Source of the DNA: Diphasiastrum complanatum
Lineage: Eukaryota; Streptophyta; Lycopodiopsida; Lycopodiales; Lycopodiaceae
Length of the DNA stretch: 64,000 nt
Direction: 5' to 3'
NCBI GenBank assembly: GCA_029204225.1
Contig: CM055113.1
Location: 4,231,194 to 4,295,193, forward strand
Below the pieces are notes generated by a model. The model searched no databases and had not been told where the DNA came from. It worked only from the letters and a program-made list of their open reading frames with translations. Shown piece after piece: positions 19,349-31,034 of the stretch. Position numbers and translations under genes: made by a program. Positions within the stretch are counted from its first letter, which is position 1; every line of letters starts with the position of its first letter.

Positions 19349-19589
19349 TGTTAAAAATCCACAATTCTAGCTTGACTAGTTTTGGTCATATGACTTGTAA
19401 ATAGTTAGATGGTCATGATGTGGCTTGTCACACGTGCCAAATGATTTAGGATTCCATTCATAAGGATGTTCTCAAGTAGACCTAAGTGTTAGAACCTTTG
19501 GAATGAGTCCAAATTATGCTTAGATACAAAAGAGAAAAAATATCATCATTTTAAGTGTTTTAGGATACTTATTTGCTGTAATTTTTACA
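19349..19589 (+). repeat. 5' LTR of truncated Copia element
   Basis: TG...CA boundaries; the 3' edge is fixed by the adjoining primer-binding site, the 5' edge by the TGTTAAAAATC start. No second LTR is present to confirm the length. Confidence 0.7.
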
Positions 19590-19602
19590 TGGTATCAGAT
19601 TC
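19590..19602 (+). promoter_or_regulatory. Primer-binding site of truncated Copia
   Basis: TGGTATCAGATTC immediately after the LTR; the first 10 bases fit the initiator-Met tRNA complement. Confidence 0.75.
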
Positions 19603-20399
19603 TAAAGGCTGAAATGAGCTAAATCCTTGGTTTTCATTCAATTTGATCACAATTTTTTATCTAAATCTTGTGTAGATTGGATCTTAGCATCTAGCATTGA
19701 CTCTCGAACTCAAAGTGAGTCAAATACATTGGAGATTGGTGTTGTGTGACTTTATTTGCATGTGTTTAGGTGTCTAAAACCAGAGGCAAAGTTGAATTCA
19801 ATTCACATTACCAAGATAGCAAGTTTTGCTTGCTCTAAGCATTGATTTCTAAGTGAGTTTTGGAGGTGATTTCATAGAGGAGGCTTTCTAGCATTCAAGG
19901 AGAGGTAAGATTAGAGTTTTGGGGACTCTTCAAGGCTGTTCTAAGGTGTGGAGGACACCTCCTAAAGTGATTTAGGTTCAGTCCAACCATTGCTTGACTT
20001 ATGCACCAAATTAGATCAATTTTTCATCAATTTTGATCAATTTTTGCTTGTGATTGGATAGTAGATTGTGTTGCATCCTCATTAAGTTCCATTTAGATCT
20101 TTTACAAGTGATTTTGAAGTATATTAAGGAGCCGAAAATCATTCTTGATCAGATCATTTGGAAGCTTTTATGTTCTTTATAGAAAGAGGGGCAATTCTAC
20201 TAGTATTGTCTACTTCAATCAAGCAAGTGCATTCTTTATAGCATTCTATGATTTGATTTTGTTAGAGATCATTCTTAGATCTTTATAGGAAGTCTATTAC
20301 TGATCTTTTCAGGTCCCTAAGAAGTGGGATAAGGTAGATCTTCAATCAAATCAATAGAAGTAACCTTCATTTGTGTCAAGTCCTTGATTAGGAGACTAG

Positions 20400-21456
20400 A
20401 TGGCATCTATAAATGCATATCTTTTGGATACTAATGAAAGGCTCAACAAAACTAACTATTCCATATGGAAAGTTAGAATGGAATCCATCATGATCATGCA
20501 AGATCTGATGAAAATTGTAAATGGTAAGGAGGGTGAACCTATTCATCCTCAAGAAAAAGCCAAATACATCAAGAGGTGCAATGTTGCAGTACATTGCATA
20601 AAAATGAATGTTGCAAATGAACTCTTAAGAGAGGTAGGAGATTGCACTTCGGCTCAAGATGCTTGGGAGACTTTGCAAAAGGTCTATGAATCCAAGAACC
20701 AAACTAGAATGTTAGCTTTGAAGAATCAAATCTATAGAAGCTATCCTAAGAGTAAAGGAATTGAACAAAGAGCTAGCCTTCATAGGTGATCCTATCAAGG
20801 ATGAAGAGCTTGTCCAACTCATATTGAATGGACTGAGCTTTGAATTTGACAATCTGGCTCAGGGATATGCAATTATGGGTAAGCTACCCATACTTGAAGA
20901 ACTCCAAGGCACACTCATGGCCGAGGAATCAAGAAGGAGCCAAATGCAAGAGAGGATGGATAGGATTTCCATCCAAGGTGGAGATGACCAAGCTCTCTTC
21001 ACCAAAGGCAAAGGCAAGTCCAAAGGCAAAGGATCAACATTCAAGAAGTCTTCAAAGCTTGAGGATCAAGAAGGACCCTCAAAGGCATCTCCATCAACCA
21101 CCAAAGTCAAGAAGGACAAATCAAAGGTGAAGTGCTACTATTGTAGCAAGATTGGGCATTATGCCTCAGAATGCTTCAAGAGGAAGCAAGATCAAAGCCA
21201 AGCCAACATAAGCAAAGAGGAGGAGGAGGAGAGTTCACATGAGGACTCTCTCATGATGTCCATATTTTCTTCAACAAGCTTCAAAGGAGAAGATCCTTGG
21301 TGGATTGACTCGGGTGCTAGTTCACACATGACTAGCAAAAGGGAGTTTTTCTCTTCTCTCTTATCTTATGATGGACCTATAAAGTCTATCTATACAGCAA
21401 ATGATGAAGCTTGTAAGTTTGAAGGAGTTGGTAGCATTCCCCTTTGCTTAGTCCCA
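20400..21456 (+). pseudogene. Copia gag-protease, frameshifted and 3'-truncated
   Basis: Starts at ATG 20400 in the same context as the intact element, with NYSIWKVRMES near the N-terminus and conserved KVYESK later. An internal deletion of about 30 bases with a frame change occurs near 20740, where YRSYPK joins RVKELNKELAFIGD. The second frame carries the CCHC knuckle CYYCSKIGHYASEC (about 21133-21174) and the protease site WWIDSGASSHMT (about 21298). The coding similarity ends at 21456 and unrelated sequence follows. Residue similarity to the intact gag over the whole length shows common family ancestry, though divergence is clear. Confidence 0.92.
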
Positions 21457-22397
21457 AATGAAGACCATCTACTCAATAGAAGATCTCCCTTGAAATTGCC
21501 CTTTCCCACTTTTGACTTTCTGCTTGCGTCTAGTGGGCATCGTCGCAAATGAAACTAACCCAAGAAATAGGCTAGTCATCCATCCTTTGCAAACATCGAG
21601 TCGTTTTGTTTTCGTTCACGTGCGAGTACTTGAACTGCGAATCCGCCCCACAGATTTTGTAGTCCTCTTTGTTTGATGGTATCAGCCTTCAAAAGAAGGG
21701 TTCCTTCCCGATCCATCAGCTCCTTGTATCACAAGCAATCATGCAAACCAGGCAAAGCACGAGTACTAAGACTCACCACAAATACATACAAGCAAGACAC
21801 TCATGCAGGTTTACTAACAGGTAACAAAGACAAGGCCCCCCTTTGAGATAGTCCTGCCAATGGACCTTTACATGGTCGTGCCCATACAAATCGATCACAG
21901 AATCAGCCCACAGAGAACACCCCTCCAACTATCCGTGGTTTCACCATTAAGCAACACATTCCTCAATCACACCCCATCACTTTTTGGTCGATAGCCCTTA
22001 TAGCTAAACGATTGGCAACTATCCCGCACCGGAAGTTAACCACCCGTGCTTTACACTCGAATTCGAGCAGCATCTCTGTATCAATGGTTAACCCGTATAG
22101 TTAGAATATGTCACCCCGCACCCCACAAGGCACAGACCATGCTTACACCAACCTAATGGCAGCACACTGCCTCATCAGACCTATGTGCGAACAACGCCAG
22201 GCCCGAACAGCGAGAACTGACCGTGCTTACACCTCAAGGACAGCACCTTGACTCATCAAGTCCCATGTTCTGCCGACCACCTTGACCGTTGACGCACCCG
22301 TGCTTACACTGTGGGCAGCACCTTGCACAACATCTGTCCTTATGAACCCCAAATAGTGGCCATTTCCGCGAGATCCACATAGTTGACCGGCCAGTCG
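21457..22397. other. Unassigned GC-richer sequence with repeated TGCTTACAC motif
   Basis: No gene recognised. The phrase CGTGCTTACAC followed by (C/G)AGCACCTTG recurs near 22223 and 22300 with weaker copies near 22140 and 22048. Base composition is noticeably more GC-rich than the flanks, which suggests non-coding LTR or UTR sequence of an unrecognised element. Confidence 0.4.
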
Positions 22398-22409
22398 GCT
22401 CTGATACCA
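22398..22409 (-). promoter_or_regulatory. Second minus-strand primer-site-like sequence
   Basis: The minus strand reads TGGTATCAGAGC exactly. To its right, ATGTAGCGCAGCC could be the reversed LTR end (…GCTACA, then two bases, then the site). No matching coding region lies to the left, so it would be a remnant. Confidence 0.35.
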
Positions 22410-23502
22410 CATGTAGCGCAGCCATCCTAAAAGGAGCCGGGAACCAAGACTCAGCTTTCCAGCCTTCAACTTTTGCCGTCCAAACCCACTTGACATACAA
22501 GTAGCCAACTCGCCAACAACGATCAGACTTAACCAACTGGAAGTTCAGAAACCAACATTGAGATCCAACCTGGCGCCATGCCAGATCGGGGGTCCCGATG
22601 TGGGTGACTTCCCTCCAAGCAAGCCGCCCGACATACATCAAACTTAACCAACTCGAAGCTTCGTTACAAATGAGTAAAAACTATTCCAAGCAAGTGGTCT
22701 GACTTACATCAGACTTAACCAACTGAAAGCGTCGTCACGAGCATTGGAAGCCAACATGGCGCCACGCTAGACTGGACAGCCATAAACAGGTAACTTCCAC
22801 CCAAGCAAGCCATCAAACTCAGCCATCAGATTAGAGCCTGTTCCCCAAGAGCTTAACCCATTCACGTTCATGCAAGGAACACTCAGAACCACAAGTCGTG
22901 ACAGATATGGAGACAACCAGTTCCTGGACCAAATGGTCCCGATAGCATACCGTTGGCGCCAAGACCGAATGGTCCCGACGACATACCGTTGGCATCCCGG
23001 GATATGACCCTCAGCTATGTGCCAAATTAAAAAGTTTGAAGCGGCCTTACAACTTGTGCTTTTACCGAACACTGAAACCTAGAAGGTAATCAGAGTCAGT
23101 TTGAGAAAAATTCCACTTTATTGATAATTCTGAGAAGGTTACATTTCAAGTGTGTGACCGACCCTAGTCTCCGGGGCGCTGGCATGCCAAGGCGAGTGCC
23201 AGGACAACATTCCAGCAAGGGAGACTGAGACTTGGTTAGAGCTCGCCCTTAGTCGCAACCTACACTCCCCTATAGTATTGGTGGGATTCGCCACCTCCTC
23301 TCATACCAAGCACTCTACCCACGCTGGTAAAGCATGTTTTCTCTCTCTAGGATTTTCTCTCTAGAAAGTCATTTTCTTTCTCTAGAATTTATTGATCCCC
23401 AGGCTTCCTTTAATCATGCCTAGATTGTGTGAGGTGATTGCACATCGACCTGAGCTCTCTGGACTTCGCTAGAACCGATCAAAGATTTGCAGCCATAAGA
23501 AC
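22410..23502. other. Unassigned; probable LTR sequence ahead of a Gypsy relic
   Basis: TGGCGCCATGCCAG and TGGCGCCACGCTAG at 22571 and 22758 sit within a local duplication, and AACTTAACCAACT(C/G)(G/A)AAG recurs near 22528, 22645 and 22713. The right part (about 23100-23500) lies immediately upstream of a Gypsy-type primer site and is probably LTR sequence; its left edge is unknown. Confidence 0.35.
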
Positions 23503-23513
23503 TTGGCGCCGGT
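23503..23513 (+). promoter_or_regulatory. Gypsy-type primer-binding site
   Basis: TTGGCGCCGGTTG begins as many plant Ty3/Gypsy primer sites do (TTGGCGCCGTTG). It lies about 90 bases ahead of gag-like coding sequence in the same orientation. Confidence 0.5.
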
Positions 23514-23589
23514 TGAATTATGGTCACAGATGACTATGAACACTTCCAAAAGTTGAGTCATCTAACCATGAATAAAGGTTTGGAACAAT

Positions 23590-24660
23590 TTAAGATTTTC
23601 ATGAGTACATGAATCCACTTGATAGTGACATTCCGCCTAAGGTAGAAATGTTAATGTTCATTGATGGGTTACCAAAAGATTATCAAGTGGATGTTCGTAG
23701 GAACCATCCAAAAACCCTAGAAGATGCTATTAAGGCTGTAAAATACTTTGATGACACAGCTAAGCCACCTAGGGTCAACATCCTTTTGAGCAAAAAAAGG
23801 GTTTTCAATATACGAGGAAGGATAGAGAAGTTGTTAGTGAAACACATTCCAATTCCAACAATCCCAAGAAAACCAATTTTTTTTTTAAAAACCATCAAGG
23901 TGGCATTGATAAAGTTGAAGCTCGTAAGAAAAACTTGTGCTTCAAGTGCAATGGCGAGGGTCACCTTGCATGTGATTGCGTCAAAAAACAAGCTTCAACC
24001 TCAGGTAATCTATTTCGAAGTAATGAGATGGATGTTTGTTTCTTTAGTTCTTTAGTTTTTGGACCTAATGACCTTATTTGCATTAAAGGTAAAGTTAATG
24101 ATCAAGTTGTTAATGTTCATTTTGACATGGGATCCACTCATAACTTTATTAATGTAAATTTGGTGCAGACGCTAAACCTTCTTACCAGAAAAAGTGAGAA
24201 AAAAATACCGTGTGACATTGGCATTGGGAAGTGATTCTGATTTGATGGATTTTGTTGTTCCTGTTGTAGAATTGCACATTCAAAATTATTTTGAAAAACT
24301 AGAATTCCATGATGTTGCATTAGCTAATGTAGATATTGTTCTCGAACAACAATGGCATTTTGATAAGAACAAGTAATTGAGAATTGATTTTGTTCAAAAA
24401 TCTTTATTTTTTATGCATGAGAATTCTTTAAAAAAGATCAAGGCTAGTTTAAGTGTTGACACTAAAAATGTTAACCCTTATTCTAAATAGGAACTTAATT
24501 TTATTACGAAAAACTTTGATTTTAAAGTTTATTTATGTTTTATGCAAGAAATGTTATAGCTGGCTAAAGATAGCATAAGAAGTGCCCAAGACAGGGCAAG
24601 ACACTATGTTGATCTATCTCAGAAGCACAAAGTATTCATGGTCAACGACTGGGTGTGTTG
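23590..24660 (+). pseudogene. Gypsy gag-protease relic fused to integrase C-terminus
   Basis: A gag tail (EMLMFIDGLPKDYQVDVRRN, EDAIKAVKYF) is followed in another frame by a CCHC knuckle, CFKCNGEGHLACDC. An aspartic-protease segment, HFDMGSTHNFIN, has Met where the family has Ser (D-S-G-S), so the active site is altered. A third frame gives LEQQWHFDKNK and FVQKSLFFMHENS from the protease end. Immediately afterwards, near 24556, the text jumps to LAKDSIRSAQDRARHYVD and FMVNDWVC, typical of the integrase C-terminal region. RT, RNase H and the integrase core are therefore deleted. Several frameshifts and stops are present. Confidence 0.8.
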
Positions 24661-25020
24661 AGTGGGAGTGTTGAAGAACCACATTATGTTCCACAATACT
24701 TTTGGTTAACTCCAGTTAAGTTAGCTAGTTAGTTAGCTGACGGTCATAGAAACTCTGTAGAATCTTGAAATGGGATCAATAACCACGCGGAGCGGTTTTC
24801 TTGGCATTACACATTGATATCCCAAAAGTAGTACATAGAATCATTTTGCGAAGGAGTTCTGTCTCCAACATTTTAGATCTAGCTCTAGCTTTTGATGTAC
24901 CTTGTTTTCTTCTCCATATAGCACAACAAGTTTACTCAGTCATTGCTACCTTACTTGTTATTGAATGTTGTATCTTCATTCTGTTGTGTGACCTGTTTAA
25001 GGCAGGTTTTCTAACAGATT
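24661..25020. other. Possible truncated LTR start, otherwise unassigned
   Basis: GAGTGGGAG followed by TGTTGAAGAACC at about 24670 resembles a polypurine tract plus LTR start, as expected after a Gypsy pol end. The remainder has no recognised content and no second LTR copy was found. Confidence 0.3.
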
Positions 25021-26882
25021 GTATTTGCTATCCATCATTTTATTTAATGTTGCAATAGGATTAGTTGCGATAGCAGATTTAGGCACAACATCATACATGA
25101 TTTAGGCAAGGGAAAAGGGTTTAGCTGCCGGTTTGGATTAGACCAGTTGTGCAGAAGAGCCCGATAACTACCCAGGAGACAGGGCCAGAGCGACTGGGGA
25201 GCACCTACAACAACAAAATTGCCAAAATTTAAGGAATCAAGGTTTCTAGACTCCGACCGGAGGAAGATACGTTGATGAGGAAGTAGATTCCCATAATAAA
25301 AGTGGGCAGTACGCACTTTGGAAACAAGAAGTCAGGGATACGGGGAGCAGAAAGAAAGTTGTAGATTGTTTTCACAACGTGCTGGCTGTAGGTGATCTGC
25401 CTTGCCTGCATCTACGGCCATTTTAGGATGATTCAAAATTGATTAGGGTCTTGAATCACAGCTTTGCTTGTTATTTGCTTGGTTTGTGGACGCTTTATTG
25501 TGGACTCCACTGTTTTCAACTATGAGGTAGAAATGAAAAGGCAATCCTCCGCAGCCTGTCTGACAAATAGAAGCTTGTCTGAGTACAAGGATAAAAATGA
25601 AGGGGAGTGCTAGGATGGGTATGCGAAAGAGTAAATTGGCCACTTCAGTTGGTGTTCAGGACTGTGAAAGCTGGAACCGAGCATCAGGATTAGGTAGATG
25701 GTCCCAGTATCATAAAAGCAGTAGCAAATAACATACTATTGCCTTAATTAGTGTTGGTTACTTATTGTCATCTACATCCAAGATATAGATCTATGATCTA
25801 TTACACGTTTTGCAACCACATAAATAAGATCAAGAACCATGACTCTATGCCAGCTGTGATGAGTTTTCAGGTTAGGAAAGGCAAAAACACCAAAGTTTTA
25901 CTTATCTGATATGTTGTCATTTCCTTTGTGAAAATAGAGCAGCTTCATTATATTTAAATCAATTAGTCACTAAATAAAGATTCAATTCATCTGTAGAAGC
26001 ATAGCTGATTGACTAGATTTGATTTAACTATGTCACTCAATAAAGATTGACAAGTACGATTGACATATCACAGATTTACTTGATGTCGATTTTAATATTA
26101 GTATGAACTGAAAGGTTTTTGTCATTCGCCAACACTATCAAATGATTGTCTTTTTTAAAATTGCTTATTGTTTCACATATGGAATTGATGCCTTGACTAA
26201 TCTTCCTGTATGTGTTTATTTATCGAAGGAGCCTTCCTGGAAAAGCTATCCATTTCTAAGTTTAATTCAATTCAGCTAGAATGTATTTGAGTAGAATTGT
26301 GTTGGTTATTTTTCAAGTGTGTCATGCAGCCACTACATAAAACTTGACAAATCTAATTGGATCTTCGCCTTTCTTAGTAAATCTCAACAAGATTTCATAA
26401 CCAATAATCAATCAGGTGTACATGTATTTCGCTTTCCATATTTTAAAAGGTAGCCTTGTTGTTTTGGACTTCCCCCTTAAGATTTTGTGGTCAAATGAAA
26501 GATCGAAATCAACGTTTCCGCTAAGAAACCGTATCCTATCACTAACTTTTACTTTTATTGCTTTTCGTCTCAATGTGAATAGTCCTATTTTGTTCAATTT
26601 CAGATCACGTTGATGATATAATTCGTGCACAATTCGAAATAAGCAAGTCTTGAGATTGAATTTAAGCTAGGTTATGAGATATGCTCTAGTTGTTTTGTAC
26701 AATTTTAGAGTTTAGTTGTTGATAAAAAAGTATTTTTGCATTTTAGTCACATTTTTCTTTATATTGGTGGCATGGTATAATAAATTTGAATTATGTCTAA
26801 TTTAACTCCTTACAAGAATCATGGTTCAATTTTTTTATTTCACACTTATTACAAAAATGTATTTGGATCTCTCAATTTCAAA
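25021..26882 (+). repeat. Duplicated block Y, copy A
   Basis: Matches 59206-60341 in the same orientation with high similarity, from TTTTATTTAATGTTGCAA to the shared end CTCTCAATTTCAAAG. Copy A has about 575 extra bases (26188-26763) relative to copy B. Reading frames are short and disagree between copies (for example a run with PVWIRPVVQKSP is open only in B), so coding potential is doubtful. In copy B the block sits directly downstream of gene family X; here X is absent. Function not recognised. Confidence 0.85.
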
Positions 26883-28180
26883 GTGGGAGAATCTGCGAAC
26901 ATTCGGTTCACCAAGATGCGATGGTGCTTCTTCTTGATGTTGTACAGATCTGCTTGAGCTAGCTTGGTTTGGTATGGTGACATGTATCATCAGCTGCTCG
27001 GCTCTTGTAGTTGTAGCTGCAGGTTCTAAAGAAGAAACGTCATCGTTGGAAGATTCTATACTGCTGTGTAAAATAGGATGAAATGTCACAACATCATTCA
27101 TCGATAGTTGTTTGAAATCATAGTATGTATGTTCTTGGAAGATTACATCCCAAGAAACAAGTGCTACATTGGTGGACGGATCATAAACTTTATAAGCTTA
27201 TAAATGTTCATCAGGATAGCCAATGAGACTACATTGATTTGTCCTATGATCCAGGTTTTTCCTAAGGTACATGAATAAAACATATACTACCAAATATTCT
27301 TAAATGGCTGACTCTAGGCTTGTTTCCATATAAGGAGTTTTGTTGTTGACGGCCTTACTGTTAGATATGTTCTATACGTAACAGGCTGTGACAATAGCCT
27401 TTGTCCAAAACTTCGCAGGTAGGTGTGATTGGTGTAGCATGGACCTGGCAAAGTTGATAAGCATTCAATTCTTTCTTCTTGCAATTCTATTCTACTAAGG
27501 TGAATAGGAACTTGTAAATTGTCTTCGAATGCCATGTTCAGCCAAGTAGTCAGACATCTCGTTAGAGAGGTATTCGCCACCACCATCAATTTAGAGAGCT
27601 GTCACTTTTGTTGATGTTTGAATCTCAGCCATGGCCTTGAATCTCTTGAAGCATTCAAAGGCTTCTGATTTGTGTTTAAAGAACAAAACTGTAGACCATC
27701 TAGAATAATCATCTCTGAAAGTGATAAAATAAATTGCATCTCCTAAGGATGGAGTTGGCATCGGACCACAAAGATCGCTATGTACAAGATCTAATACATG
27801 CTTTGTCTTGACAGATTGTGTTATGGAAAATTTGCAGGCTAGAGTGTTTCCCATAGATGAAAGATTCATAGAAAAATAATTTTTTATCTTTTGAAAGAGG
27901 GAGAAACAATCCATCAACAACGCATGTAAGAAAGTGAGCTTGTATTCACGTGTCCAAATTGACTATGCCACATAATAGCATGATTGTTTACATATTCATT
28001 TGAAGTACGAGCTAATGCAATTGAGTCAGAGAGTAGATATAGATTTTCGATTCTAGTGCACGTAGTCATAGTAGTATCCTCATCAAAGATTGTACACTGG
28101 TCAGATGAGAAAGTAAGAGACTGATAACATATTCTTAGATAGTTGAGGTACGTGAAGAACATTCGAAACACAAATAGTGT
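26883..28180 (-). pseudogene. Copia integrase-region fragment
   Basis: Read on the minus strand from about 28180 downward: a GAG-pre-integrase segment (MWHSQFGHVN), the integrase core with LDLVHSDLCGPM (first Asp) and DGGGEYLSNEM (second Asp region), then QLQEERIECL-type decayed sequence. It ends with a low-complexity linker containing ATTTRAEQ and SSRSVQHQEE before the junction with block Y. Frames shift several times and stops are present. Gag, protease, RT, RNase H and LTRs are absent. Confidence 0.8.
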
Positions 28181-28999
28181 GGAGGCCTATGATTCCACAT
28201 TATCCAAGTTAATTGTTATATAGTGTAAATTTTTCAATTTTTGCACATATAAATATGTGATAGTGCCTAAATCAATGTAAAGGCCTATTTGCATCTTGTA
28301 TTGCAATTAAGACTCGCAACGCTTTAAAGTGACATAGTAGCTGATGCCAATCGACACCTTAACAATTGGTGAATGATGCTAAGAGCTTGGTGTTCGTCTC
28401 TATGAGGGCGACACTCAGTGCCATTCTAATTACATAGAGATTGAGTGAACACACTCTGAGCTATTTTATAACTGATCTTGATACGCATCTGTCTGCGGCA
28501 CACTCTTCACTTTGTACTCAATTCCATATTTTCTAATGTGGATTCATAGGCGACATCCGAGAGCGACAATTCTAACTAATGTGTGCAAGGAATCAGCCAA
28601 AGCCTAAAAACATACCTCTAAACAGAACCTCCTTATGATTCTGAATGAGCTACGTGTTCAAATAAAGAACTTAGTTGACATTTTGCTCTATTTGCTTTCT
28701 ACGATAAGTACTAATTCCTTGTGCTTGTTAAGAGGAATCAATAGCCAAACAAATCTGTTGTAAGAGATCTTTTTGCTAGTCGTCGTCAGATTAAACTGCT
28801 TACTGTTATCCTAAGAGCTTACAAAATGCCTCAAACCATGTAAAAACATGATTTTTCAAACTATGAGCAACAAGCTCATTCTTGCTCTTACTAGATCCAA
28901 GAGCATACACTTGATGACTCAACCACTTGATTTCTAAACATATCTAAGCCATGAATGACAAGTGATATGTCCATACTAGAGGCATGATACAAGACAATC
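28181..28999. other. Unassigned sequence
   Basis: No coding homology recognised on either strand; it lies between two minus-strand Copia fragments and may be decayed retrotransposon. Confidence 0.4.
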
Positions 29000-29715
29000 A
29001 TTACCTCACTCCAACTATGAGATGTAGAAACCTCATAAAAGCAAGATGGTCCATCAAGTGATTGAAGAGAAGCATGAGGGAATATGTTGAAGTGAATACC
29101 ACCAGAGGCTCCTCCTCAAACCTCGACCCCTTCACATCTTGATAAATGGCTTCTTTACTCTCAATCACTTTTGAAATAGAGAGTATAAAGGCTTTATAGG
29201 TTTCCTTGGTGGATAAGCATCCAACCATGATCCATGAGCTTGGATCATCCTTCCTCTTTGTTTCCAAGGGAATATGTGCAAAGCAAGAACCTCCAAAGAC
29301 ACTAAGGTAATCAACCTTAGACTTCTTGAATAATACTTCATATGGTGTATTTCCTCCAAGAGCTCCACCACTCCTCAAAGCTTTAATCTTCAATGAGAAT
29401 TCCATCTCAATATATGCTTTGAATAATAGGAAATAATCATGCACCATAAATCTTGAAGAAAGAAGATATGAACATGTGCATCTTGTGTGATCATCCTCCT
29501 TTGAAAGCTTGGATTCATAAGCAATATCAAGAGATTTTGCACTCTCTCTTGGATCCAATTTGTAGATGCCTTCGTATCTAGATCCATGTTCAAGGATCTC
29601 ACCATCCTTCTTGATCACACAATTGTTAATATGGAAATTGACATCAAGGCCACCATCAAGAAATTGGTCAACACTTGAAAAATTCTTGGGAACAAAACGG
29701 GCTTTTGGCCCATAT
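29000..29715 (-). pseudogene. Copia pol fragment with internal deletion
   Basis: The minus strand gives the protease-to-integrase linker (SSVDQFLDGGLDVNFHINNC, GSRYEGIYKLD). It then gives IEMEFSLKIKALRSGG joined abruptly to GNTPYEVLFKKSKVDYL and VFGGSCFAHIPLE, so the integrase region from the second catalytic Asp through the glutamate has been deleted. The frame remains open over about 260 codons despite this. The upstream edge is fused to a Gypsy integrase fragment. Confidence 0.8.
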
Positions 29716-30530
29716 CCCAACTTAATAGGTGTTGTAAGCCAATAATGCAGCATATAACATTCGGTCCCAATCCCTTTTGCTTTCAACCATAGTTTTTTTC
29801 AGAATAGATAGTAGCTATTTGTTCATACTCTCTACTTGGCCATTGGCTTGTGGGTGATATGGGGTACTTTCCCTATGTCTGATCAACAATTGTTCTGTCA
29901 GGGCTTTAATGGTTTTGTTAATGAAGTGTGTTCCTCTATTAGACACTATCTTTTTGCGCTCCAAATCTACCTATCATTTCTTCCAGCAAGAACCGTGCTG
30001 TCTCTTTGGCATTATCTTTTGCTACCACTCTGGCTTCTGCCCACTTGGTAAAGTAGTCAATGGCTACATCTATGTAGTTCTTTCTACTTGATAATGTAGG
30101 GTAGATAGGTCCTATGAAGTCTATTCCCCATTTTTCAAATGGTAGTATCACTTGTATTGGCAGTAAAGAATGTGCCCGATTGGCATGTGGATCAATCCTT
30201 TGAAAAATATGGCAATTACGCGCATATAAATGAGCGTCACAAAATATAGTAGGCCACTAGTATCCGGCCCCGAGGACCTTCTGTGCTGTTAGTTGTCCCG
30301 CGAAATGGCCTCCACAGGCTGAATCATGGCATTCTTCTTATACAAAACCAACCTCTTCAGGTGTGATACATCGTCTATACAGTCCTTCTATCCCTCGTAT
30401 GTATAGGGTTCCCCCTATTAATGAGAATCTCAAGGCTTGTAAGCGTAGTTTCCTCTTTTCTTGATGGGACATGGATTATGGTATTGTAAGTGTCAAAAGA
30501 TAGGTGGCTATGTTGGCATATCTTCTCGGA
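29716..30530 (-). pseudogene. Gypsy integrase fragment
   Basis: Read on the minus strand from about 30530: YLLTL, LRLQALRFSLIGGTLY, the zinc-finger region (ECHDSACGGHFAGQLTAQK), the core WGIDFIGPI, then IVSNRGTHFINK and HPQANGQVES. The segment order is that of a Ty3/Gypsy integrase. An Asn replaces the catalytic Asp expected in VSDRGTHF, and stops interrupt several segments. It is close to the element at 55447-58026 (compare LRLQALKFALIGGILY there), so both come from one family. It ends near 29716 where Copia sequence starts. Confidence 0.85.
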
Positions 30531-31034
30531 GCAAACTAGTCATGGGATAGATATGTGATGTATCATAATTTACCAACATAGAATTGCTATATTTATGTAG
30601 TATTTATGTCGTTCCCCAAGGAGATAGCTCTTAAAAGTTTTTTAATTGATACAGAATTGACTTATTTTGAATGAAATAGACTCAAATGAAAATTTGGTTG
30701 TCAACAGACATTTTATAAGTAACCAGTATTACTTTTGTTGTGGGTGTGTAGTGGTAATGAATTCAAAAGAACAATCTTCCTCTATCAGACCGAAGGAAAA
30801 GCGTTCCATGAGCGTTTCGAGAGTTATTCATTCCTTAGAAAAGAATATTTTCGTGTCGAGGATCTTTGTTAGATCAAGTGTGAAGATATTCATTTGTTGA
30901 ATAGATGACTTTCACTTGATATTTCCGAATCAAATGTTGATTCAAAATACATTTCAGCAACCATAGAATAAGCATCATCACATATAAAAGCTCAGCATCA
31001 CACAAGTATATACAAGAAAAATCTGGAAAAGATT
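30531..31034. other. Unassigned sequence
   Basis: AT-rich with no recognisable gene; a 77-codon frame at 30667-30900 shows no motif. Confidence 0.4.

Larger units (their letters stand above)
19349..21456 (+). mobile_element. 5' half of a Copia element (LTR, leader, gag, protease)
   Basis: A 241-bp LTR (19349-19589, TGTTAAAAATCC to TTTTTACA) is followed directly by a primer-binding site TGGTATCAGA and an 0.8-kb leader. Then come gag and protease, related to the intact element at 7344. Similarity stops at about 21456, just after SIPLCLVPNE in the protease region; integrase, RT, RNase H and the 3' LTR are missing. It is a truncated relic. Confidence 0.9.
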
